This document shows, in pieces, positions 26,830-33,619 of a DNA stretch of 61,312 bases. The translations under genes and the position numbers were made by a program. Origin of the DNA: DAITQM01 sp036832975. GTDB lineage: Bacteria > Pseudomonadota > Gammaproteobacteria > Xanthomonadales > Wenzhouxiangellaceae. Where the stretch lies: positions 1 through 61,312 of the forward strand of contig DAITQM010000020.1 in assembly GCA_036832975.1 (NCBI GenBank), read 5' to 3'. Below the pieces are notes generated by a model, which was given only the letters and a program-made list of their open reading frames with translations, ran no database searches and was not told the DNA's origin. Each line of letters opens with the position of its first letter. The first letter of the stretch is position 1.

Positions 26830-28202
26830 TCGGCGCGCTCAACTCTTATCCCTCGATGAAGGACGCGGGCGTGCCGTGGCTGGGGGAGGTGCCGGAGCAT
26901 TGGGAGATTCAGCCGCTGGGTCGCACGCTTCGGGTGAAAAGTGGCGACATGATTTCGCCTGATGACGAGCGTGAGATCGGTGTGCCGATCTACGGCGGAA
27001 ATGGGATCCGTGGATATACGTTCAAGCCGAATTCGCAGGGACCGACGATCCTACTCGGGAGAGTTGGAACCAAGTGCGGCTGTGTGCATCTAGTTGATGG
27101 GCCGTTCTGGGCATCGGAGCACGCCCTACGTGTGATCCCGCAAACGCACGTCAATCTCGAGTTCCTCGCCTTGGTGCTTGAACACGCGGACCTCAACCGG
27201 ATGGCGATTCGGACTGCGCAGCCGCTCATCAACTCGACGATCGTGAGGACGCACCGCGTCGCTATCCCGTCCCTTCCCGAACAAGCCGCCATCGTCCGCT
27301 TCCTTAACCACGCGGACCGGCGGATTCGGCGGTACATCCACGCCAAACAGAAGCTGATCAAGCTGCTGGAGGAGCAGAAGCAGGCCACCATCCACCGCGC
27401 CGTCACCCGCGGCCTCGACCCCAACGTCCACCTCAAGCCCTCCGGCGTGGAGTGGCTGGGGGATGTGCCGGAGCATTGGGAGGTGCTTCCGCTGAAGTTT
27501 GTGTCCGCGCACATTCAGAACGGCGCAACGCCCTCTACTTCGGAGGCCGCTTTCTACGAAAACGGCACCGTGCCGTGGTACGGCCCCTCAAGCTGCGCGC
27601 ACGGCGAATTCGTGAAGGCACCCGTGCGCCATCTAGCCGAGGCAGCCTTCGCTGCTGGGCGTGCGAGGCTCATTCATGGTCCTGCGTTGCTGGTGGTTGT
27701 GATTGGAGCAACTGCGGGGCGGATGGCGCTGCTCGCTCACGACGGTGCTACCAATCAGCAAATCACTTCGCACGAACTGCGAACGCAACGAGTGTTCCCT
27801 CGCTTCGTTCTGCACCAGCTTCGAGGCGCTGAGCGCTGGCTGCGCTCGACTGCATCAACGGCCACTATTCCCATACTCGACGGGAGTGTGGTGTCCCGGC
27901 TTCCACTCGCGATGCCCTCCGTAACTGAGCAGGAATCCATCCTCCGCTACGCCGACGAAGACACAGTCGATCTTGCAAAGGCTATAGACCGCGCGAGTCG
28001 CGAAATCGCCCTCCTCCGCGAATACCGCACCCGCCTGATCGCCGACATGGTCACCGGCAAGCTCGATGTGCGCGAGGCGGCCGCGCGCTTACCGGACGAG
28101 GCCGAGGAGCCCGAGCCGCTTGACGAAGCTGACGGCATGACGGAAGACGAAGAGGAATCGTCCGATGACGTCGACGCCGCGCCCGAAGAGGCCGAGACGT
28201 GA
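26826..28202 (+). CDS. hsdS: type I restriction-modification specificity subunit HsdS
   Basis: 458 residues, two target-recognition domains with the usual internal repeat: GVPWLGEVPEHWE near 16-28 and GVEWLGDVPEHWE near 208-220. Each is followed by a variable half and a central/C-terminal conserved helix (QKLIKLLEEQKQA, then REIALLREYRTRLIADMVTGKLD). The acidic tail of ~35 residues is unusual. It determines the DNA target of the HsdM/HsdR complex; the bipartite site cannot be read from sequence. It overlaps the preceding gene (ATGA) and the following gene (GTGA). Confidence 0.93.
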   Translation: MIGALNSYPSMKDAGVPWLGEVPEHWEIQPLGRTLRVKSGDMISPDDEREIGVPIYGGNGIRGYTFKPNSQGPTILLGRVGTKCGCVHLVDGPFWASEHALRVIPQTHVNLEFLALVLEHADLNRMAIRTAQPLINSTIVRTHRVAIPSLPEQAAIVRFLNHADRRIRRYIHAKQKLIKLLEEQKQATIHRAVTRGLDPNVHLKPSGVEWLGDVPEHWEVLPLKFVSAHIQNGATPSTSEAAFYENGTVPWYGPSSCAHGEFVKAPVRHLAEAAFAAGRARLIHGPALLVVVIGATAGRMALLAHDGATNQQITSHELRTQRVFPRFVLHQLRGAERWLRSTASTATIPILDGSVVSRLPLAMPSVTEQESILRYADEDTVDLAKAIDRASREIALLREYRTRLIADMVTGKLDVREAAARLPDEAEEPEPLDEADGMTEDEEESSDDVDAAPEEAET

Positions 28203-29665
28203 CCAGCAATCGCTCCGACGCCTATCTCGTGAGCCTCGTGAACGAGCTGCGCGCGCTGCCGCGCGAGACGGAATGGATCGAGTTCAAGCTCAACGAGGCC
28301 GAGCCGCAGGGGATCGGCGAGTACATCTCTGCATTAGCCAACGCCGCTGCCCTGGTTGGCAAGGCCTTCGCGTACCTGGTGTGGGGTGTGCGTGACGAGG
28401 ACCATACCGTGGTGGGCACGACTTTCGATCCGCACGTGGCGCGGGTCGGCAACGAGGAGCTGGAGAGCTGGTTGCTGCGTCTGCTGGAGCCCAAGATCGA
28501 TTTTCGTTTCTTCACGGCCGAACTCGACGGACGCCGCATCGTTCTGTTGGAAATCGCGCGGGCCGCCCGCCGCCCGGTGCGTTTCTCGGGCCAGGAGTTC
28601 ATCCGCGTCGGCACCTACAAGAAGAAGCTGAAGGACTTCCCCGAGAAGGAACGGGCGCTGTGGCGCATCTTCGACCGGACACCTTTCGAGGACGGCATCA
28701 CGCAGGAGCGCGCGACGGACGACGACGTGCTACGACTGCTCGACTACCCGGCCTACTTCGATCTGCTGGAGCGGCCGCTCCCGGCGGATCGTGACGGGAT
28801 CCTGGCGGCGCTGGCCGAGGATCGTCTGATCCGCCGCGGCGAGGCCGGCGGCTGGGACATCACCAACCTCGGCGCTATCCTGTTCGCCAAGCGGCTGGAA
28901 GCCTTCCATACGCTGCGTCGCAAGGCGATGCGCGTCATACAGTATCGCGGCACCGGTCGGACGGAAACGCTCAGGGAGCAGGTTGGCGGGAAGGGCTACG
29001 CCTGCGGCTTCGAGGGCCTGATCGGATACATCAACGGTCTGCTTCCGGCCAACGAGGTGATCGGCGAGGCGCTGCGCAAGAGCGTGCCAATGTATCCCGA
29101 GCTGGCCGTGCGCGAGCTGGTCGCCAACGCACTTATCCACCAGGACTTCTTCGTCACCGGTGCCGGGCCGATGGTGGAGATCTTCGACGGCCGGGTTGAG
29201 ATTACGAACCCCGGCGAGCCGCTGGTGGATACGCAGCGCTTCGTCGATACGGCGCCTAAGTCCCGGAACGAAACGCTGGCCTCGCTGATGCGCCGCTTCC
29301 GCATCTGCGAGGAGCGCGGCAGCGGGATCGACAAGGTGATCTCGCAGATTGAGCTATTCCAGTTGCCGGCTCCCTTGTTCGAGGTGCCTCCCGGATCGAC
29401 GCGGGTTGTTCTGTTCGCGCATCGTTCTCTTACGAAGATGGACAAGGCGGACCGGGTGCGGGCGTGTTACCTCCATGCTTGTCTGCGCTACGTGATGCGC
29501 GAGCCGATGACGAACACCTCCGTTCGCGAACGCTTCGGTATCGATCCGGTCAACAAGGCGATGGCGTCGCGGCTGATACGGGAGGCTTTGGACGCCGGCG
29601 CCATCCAGCTGGAAAGCGAGGGGGTGGCCGACAAGCTGCGGGCGTACGTGCCCTTCTGGGCATGA
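28199..29665 (+). CDS. AlbA/Schlafen-like plus GHKL ATP-binding domain protein
   Basis: 488 residues with a GTG start overlapping the hsdS stop. The N-terminal ~130 residues match the AlbA_2 (Schlafen-like) putative DNA/RNA-binding domain (ETEWIEFKLNEAEP, then the GQEFIRVG strand). The middle to C-terminal part has a GHKL ATPase-like motif (VRELVANALIHQDF and an ERGSGIDK loop). Such ATP-binding proteins are frequent passengers in type I restriction loci; their role (regulator, accessory, antirestriction control) is unproven. The C-terminal ~70 residues look like a winged helix. The next gene is 135 bp away. Confidence 0.85.
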   Translation: MTSNRSDAYLVSLVNELRALPRETEWIEFKLNEAEPQGIGEYISALANAAALVGKAFAYLVWGVRDEDHTVVGTTFDPHVARVGNEELESWLLRLLEPKIDFRFFTAELDGRRIVLLEIARAARRPVRFSGQEFIRVGTYKKKLKDFPEKERALWRIFDRTPFEDGITQERATDDDVLRLLDYPAYFDLLERPLPADRDGILAALAEDRLIRRGEAGGWDITNLGAILFAKRLEAFHTLRRKAMRVIQYRGTGRTETLREQVGGKGYACGFEGLIGYINGLLPANEVIGEALRKSVPMYPELAVRELVANALIHQDFFVTGAGPMVEIFDGRVEITNPGEPLVDTQRFVDTAPKSRNETLASLMRRFRICEERGSGIDKVISQIELFQLPAPLFEVPPGSTRVVLFAHRSLTKMDKADRVRACYLHACLRYVMREPMTNTSVRERFGIDPVNKAMASRLIREALDAGAIQLESEGVADKLRAYVPFWA

Positions 29666-29800
29666 GTGCTTGGTTGATGGATAGTTGGTCGAACGCCTTG
29701 AAAACGGGCCGCCAAGATGGATAAGGCCTTGATATTCAAAGACATGTTGCAAGCTCACTTAGTTGACGGGTAGTTGATTGGTGGTTGACCGGATGACGTC

Positions 29801-32800
29801 ATGAGTACCGACACCTCCGAGCGCGGCCTCGAACGGCTGATCTGCACCGCGCTGACCGGTGCGGCCTGCGATGCGGGCACGGTGCCGGCGGCGCAGGTGC
29901 ACGAGCGGCCCGCGGAGTACGGGGCGGGCTGGATCGGCGGTCTGCCGGAGGATTACGAGCGTGAGTACTGCGTGGACCTGGCTCAGCTTGCCGCTTTCCT
30001 CCGCGAGACGCAGCCGGAGGTGTGCGAGGCGCTCGATCTCGGCCAGGACGGGCCGACGCGACGCAAGTTCCTGGCGCGCCTGCAGGGCGAGGTCACCAAA
30101 CGCGGCACGATCGACGTGCTGCGCCACGGGCTCAAGCACGGGCCGCACCAGATCGACCTCTTCTACGGCACGCCGTCGCCGGGCAACGCCAAGGCCGCGG
30201 AGCGTTACGCCGCCAACCGTTTCAGCGTGACGCGGCAGCTACGCTACAGCCGCGACGACACGCAGCGCGCGCTCGATCTGGGGTTGTTCATCAACGGCCT
30301 GCCGGTCGCCACCTACGAGCTGAAGAACAGCCTGACCAAGCAGACGGTCGAAGACGCCGTCGAGCAGTACCGGCGCGATCGCGATCCGCGTGAGAAGTTG
30401 TTCGAGTTCGGCCGCTGTGTGGTGCACTTCGCCGTGGACGACCACGAAGTGCGCTTCTGCACGCACTTGAAGGGCAAAGCCTCGTGGTTCCTGCCCTTCA
30501 ACCAGGGGTGGAACGACGGCGCCGGCAACCCGCCCAACCCGAACGGGCTGAAGACCGACTACCTGTGGAAGCGCCTCCTCACCAGGGGCGGCCTGACCGA
30601 CATCCTCGAGAACTACGCGCAGGTCGTTGAAACCAGGGACGAGAAGACCGGCAGGAAGAAGGCGGCGCAGATCTGGCCGCGCTTCCACCAGCTCGACGTG
30701 GTGCGCAAGCTTCTGGCCGACGCGGGCGCGCACGGCGCGGGACGACGCTACTTGATCCAGCATTCGGCGGGCAGCGGCAAATCGAACTCGATTGCCTGGC
30801 TGGCGCACCAGTTGATCGGCCTGAAGAGGGACGAGGCGACGGTGTTCGATTCGATCATCGTCGTCACCGACCGGCGCATCCTCGACCAGCAGATCAAGGA
30901 CACGATCAGGCAGTTCGCCCAGGTGGGTGCCACGGTCGGCCACGCCGAGCACTCCGGCGACCTGCGTAAGTTCATCGCCGAGGGGAAGAAGATCATCATC
31001 TCAACGGTGCAGAAGTTTCCGTTCATCCTCGACGAAATCGGCAGCGAACATCGCGGCCGGCGCTTCGCCATCGTGATCGACGAGGCGCACTCGAGCCAGG
31101 GCGGGCGCACGTCAGCCGCGCTATCGGTGGCGCTCTCAACAGCCGGCGCCGAGGAGGACGACGAGACGCTCGAAGACACGATCAACCGGCTGATGCAGGC
31201 AAAGAAGCTATTGCCCAACGCCAGCTACTTCGCCTTCACCGCCACGCCCAAGAACAAGACGCTGGAGATCTTCGGCGAGCCCGATCCGCAGGCCGACGGC
31301 ACGGTGAAGCACCGGCCGTTCCACAGCTACACGATGAAACAAGCGATCCAGGAAGGCTTCATCCTGGATGTGCTCAAGCACTACACGCCGGTCGAGAGCT
31401 ATTACAAGCTGGTCAAGAAGGTGGAGGGCGACCCCGAGTTCGACACCAAGCGCGCGAAGAAAAAGTTGCGCCGCTACGTCGAGAGTCACGACCATGCCAT
31501 CCGCCTCAAGGCCGAAATCATGGTCGATCATTTCCACGAACAAGTGCTGGCGCTGAACAAGATCGGCGGCGATGCGCGGGCGATGGTGGTCACCAGCGGC
31601 ATCGAGCGCGCAATCCAGTACTACCACGCGATCCGCGACTACCTCACCGAACGCAAGAGCCGCTACCAGGCGATCGTGGCGTTCTCCGGTGAGCACGAGT
31701 ACGGCGGCGCGAGAATCAGTGAGGCGTCGCTCAATGGCTTTCCTTCGAGCCAGATCGCCGACAAGATCAAGCAGGATCCGTACCGGTTCCTGATCTGCGC
31801 CGACAAGTTCCAGACGGGTTACGACGAACCACTGCTGCACACGATGTACGTGGACAAAGTGCTCTCGGGCATCAAGGCGGTGCAGACCCTCTCGCGGCTC
31901 AACCGCGCCCACCCGAAGAAGCACGACGTGTTCGTGCTCGACTTCATGAACGATACGGACACCATCCAGGAGGCGTTCGCTGACTACTACCGCACGACGG
32001 TGCTGGCCGAGGAGACCGACCCGAACAAGCTGCACGACCTGAAGGCGGCGCTGGACGGCTACCAGGTCTATGCGCCGGCGCAGGTGGGCGACCTCGTGGC
32101 GCTCTACTTGGGCGGGGCGGACCGCGATCGGCTCGATCCGATCCTCGATGCCTGCGTCGCCGACTACCGGGAGCGGCTCGACGAAGACGGGCAGGTGGAC
32201 TTCAAGGGCAAGGCCAAGGCCTTCCTGCGGGCCTACGGTTTTCTCTCATCGATCCTGCCCTACACCAACGCCGACTGGGAAAGGCTCTCGATCTTCCTCA
32301 CCTTCCTCGTACCCAAGTTACCCGCACCTGTCGAAGAGGACCTGTCCAAGGGGATCCTCGAGGCGATCGACATGGACAGCTACCGCGTGGAGAAGCAGTC
32401 GGCGGTGAAGATCCAGCTCCCCGACGCGGATGCGACGATCGAGCCTGTACCGACCACCGGCGGCCGCCACAAGCCCGAAACGGAACTCGATCGGCTGTCG
32501 AACATCCTCAAAACCTTCAATGATCAGTTCGGGAACATCCCGTGGACCGACAAGGACCGCGTGCACAAGCTCATTACGGAAGACATCCCGAACCGCGTCG
32601 CGGAGGACAAAGCGTATCAAAACGCACGGCAGAACTCCGACAAACAGAACGCCCGCATCGAGCACGACAAAGCGCTGGCACGTGTCATGACTGCGGTGCT
32701 CAAAGACGACACGGAGCTGTTCAAGCAATTCATGGACAATGAATCGTTCAAACGTTGGCTGACAGACACGGTGTTCGGGTTGACATACGAAGAACGAGCC

Positions 32801-32809
32801 AACGGCTGA
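29801..32809 (+). CDS. hsdR: type I restriction enzyme R subunit HsdR
   Basis: 1002 residues, EcoR124-like. The N-terminal PD-(D/E)xK nuclease domain shows the YELKN motif (E173, K175). The SF2 translocase has Walker A GSGKS (324-328), DEAH (427-430), TATPKNK, and later motifs including FQTGYDEP. The C-terminal ~200 residues are the helical region. It cleaves unmodified DNA at a distance after ATP-driven translocation with HsdM2HsdS. All motor motifs look intact. It is separated from the operon by 135 bp, so it may have its own promoter. Confidence 0.95.
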   Translation: MSTDTSERGLERLICTALTGAACDAGTVPAAQVHERPAEYGAGWIGGLPEDYEREYCVDLAQLAAFLRETQPEVCEALDLGQDGPTRRKFLARLQGEVTKRGTIDVLRHGLKHGPHQIDLFYGTPSPGNAKAAERYAANRFSVTRQLRYSRDDTQRALDLGLFINGLPVATYELKNSLTKQTVEDAVEQYRRDRDPREKLFEFGRCVVHFAVDDHEVRFCTHLKGKASWFLPFNQGWNDGAGNPPNPNGLKTDYLWKRLLTRGGLTDILENYAQVVETRDEKTGRKKAAQIWPRFHQLDVVRKLLADAGAHGAGRRYLIQHSAGSGKSNSIAWLAHQLIGLKRDEATVFDSIIVVTDRRILDQQIKDTIRQFAQVGATVGHAEHSGDLRKFIAEGKKIIISTVQKFPFILDEIGSEHRGRRFAIVIDEAHSSQGGRTSAALSVALSTAGAEEDDETLEDTINRLMQAKKLLPNASYFAFTATPKNKTLEIFGEPDPQADGTVKHRPFHSYTMKQAIQEGFILDVLKHYTPVESYYKLVKKVEGDPEFDTKRAKKKLRRYVESHDHAIRLKAEIMVDHFHEQVLALNKIGGDARAMVVTSGIERAIQYYHAIRDYLTERKSRYQAIVAFSGEHEYGGARISEASLNGFPSSQIADKIKQDPYRFLICADKFQTGYDEPLLHTMYVDKVLSGIKAVQTLSRLNRAHPKKHDVFVLDFMNDTDTIQEAFADYYRTTVLAEETDPNKLHDLKAALDGYQVYAPAQVGDLVALYLGGADRDRLDPILDACVADYRERLDEDGQVDFKGKAKAFLRAYGFLSSILPYTNADWERLSIFLTFLVPKLPAPVEEDLSKGILEAIDMDSYRVEKQSAVKIQLPDADATIEPVPTTGGRHKPETELDRLSNILKTFNDQFGNIPWTDKDRVHKLITEDIPNRVAEDKAYQNARQNSDKQNARIEHDKALARVMTAVLKDDTELFKQFMDNESFKRWLTDTVFGLTYEERANG

Positions 32810-32839
32810 CGCCGGCTATTGCTAAAACGGAACACACTA

Positions 32840-32971
32840 GTGCTCAGTGATGACGAACTTGTGTTCTACGACGCGCTGAAGACCAACGACAGTGCGGTCA
32901 AGATATTGGGCGATAAAACTTTACGCGGCATCGCCCGCGAGCTGGTCGAGACCGTGCGCGGCAATGTCACC
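32840..32971 (+). pseudogene. hsdR C-terminal fragment (DUF3387-type)
   Basis: The frame reads LSDDELVFYDALKTNDSAVK then ILGDKTLRGIARELVETVR and NVT, which matches the C-terminal domain of a different class of type I R subunits. It is out of context because the intact hsdR upstream has its own C-terminus. It ends abruptly at about 32971. Confidence 0.75.
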
Positions 32972-33055
32972 TTCGCGACGCGCTTGCGCGCCTCAATCCC
33001 GACCTTCCCGCCGAGGCGCTTGAGGGCGCCTTCCGCAAGCTCACAGGACCATCCA
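32971..33055 (+). pseudogene. hsdR N-terminal fragment fused after the C-terminal fragment
   Basis: In a frame shifted by one relative to the previous fragment the sequence reads LRDALARLNPDLPAEALEGA and FRKLT, which resembles the N-terminal segment of type I R subunits. It directly abuts the C-terminal fragment, so the junction joins the end of one R gene to the start of another, as expected from deletion between tandem or rearranged hsdR copies. Confidence 0.55.
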
Positions 33056-33188
33056 CGCGGAGGTGCCGATCGCGGCGCGCAACACATTGAGCAAAATTAC
33101 TCACTATGCTGAGTAATCGGTCTCGCCCCTACCGGCGGGTGCCGGCTGCCGAGTTGCGCCGGCGCGTGGCGGAGCCGCGCCGGCTGGA

Positions 33189-33225
33189 CCATGAAAAACC
33201 CGTATTCTATGCGGGATTTTCATGG
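33189..33225. repeat. imperfect 14-bp palindrome
   Basis: CCATGAAAAACCCG pairs with CGGGATTTTCATGG (one mismatch) around a 9-base loop. An AT-rich TATTATTCC follows. It could be an operator or the footprint of a lost gene; no adjacent gene explains it. Confidence 0.55.
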
Positions 33226-33329
33226 TATTATTCCTCCCGTGATCGCCCGCCCTCGAATGGTTCCAGAGCGCCGGTTGGCAGATTGCTCACGGTCCAGACA
33301 TATCGCCCGTCGGCGATACCCTCACCCCG

Positions 33330-33346
33330 CTCTCCCAGAGGGAGAG
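33330..33346. repeat. short palindrome CTCTCCC/GGGAGAG
   Basis: A 7-bp inverted repeat with a 3-base loop in a CTCACCCC context, the same repeat class as 17397-17421 and 20514-20539 but degenerate. Confidence 0.5.
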
Positions 33347-33420
33347 GAAATGTGATTCGGAGGTGGAGCTGAGGAGTCGGGCGCACGGTACGCGACGCTC
33401 GATGACCTGACGGTACTGGC

Positions 33421-33449
33421 TTGACACCCACCACCGGCAAAGCGACAAT
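33421..33449 (+). promoter_or_regulatory. promoter of tRNA-Met
   Basis: A consensus -35 TTGACA at 33421-33426, 17-bp spacer and GACAAT at 33444-33449 (4 of 6 matches to the -10). The GC-rich stretch just downstream (CCGCCCCTC) resembles the discriminators of stringently controlled tRNA promoters. Confidence 0.65.
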
Positions 33450-33462
33450 ATCCGCCCCTCAC

Positions 33463-33539
33463 GGCTACGTAGCTCAGCTGGTTAGAGCGCGGCACTCATA
33501 ATGCTGAGGTCGGTGGTTCAAGTCCACCCGTAGCCACCA
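33463..33539 (+). tRNA. tRNA-Met (CAT anticodon), elongator type
   Basis: 77 nt including encoded CCA. Acceptor stem GGCTACG (33463-33469) pairs with CGTAGCC (33529-33535); anticodon stem CGGCA/TGCTG surrounds loop CTCATAA with anticodon CAT at 33497-33499; T-arm GGTGG-TTCAAGT-CCACC. The acceptor sequence matches the elongator tRNA-Met of E. coli. Initiator features (mismatched first pair) are absent. It borders the defence island, a usual integration site class, though no attachment repeat is evident. Confidence 0.96.
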
Positions 33540-33619
33540 GCCCCCACCGATACCCTTCTTCCACCGGTGCAATAACCCAGACACCCTGCCGGTTTGCGGC
33601 GGCACGTTACACTGCTTGG

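Larger units (their letters stand above)
18832..32809 (+). other. type I restriction-modification operon carrying an inserted TIR / nucleotide-modification cassette
   Basis: hsdM (18832), TIR-SLOG (20844), TIR-like (22928), Nmad2 (23410), MazG-like (24105), TIR-like (25247), hmdU-kinase-helical-like (25795), hsdS (26826), AlbA/GHKL (28199) and hsdR (29801). Seven junctions overlap or nearly touch: ATGA at 20844, 23410, 24105, 25247 and 26826, GTGA at 28199, and gaps of 5 and 2 bp elsewhere. This argues for one transcript from hsdM to the AlbA gene. Only hsdR is separated (135 bp). Confidence 0.8.
32810..33462. other. hsdR debris and repeats between the defence island and tRNA-Met
   Basis: No intact gene. 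The region contains two hsdR fragments (separate entries), an imperfect palindrome at 33189-33225 (CCATGAAAAACCCG / CGGGATTTTCATGG) followed by an AT-rich run, a short GC-rich palindrome at 33330-33346, and the tRNA promoter. I recognise no integrase or attachment site. Confidence 0.6.

Noticed and set aside
17561..33540. Integrative element flanked by tRNA-Met attachment sites.
   Set aside because: I searched by eye for a repeat of the tRNA 3' end on the left side and found none; there is no integrase gene. The tRNA may only mark a hot spot.
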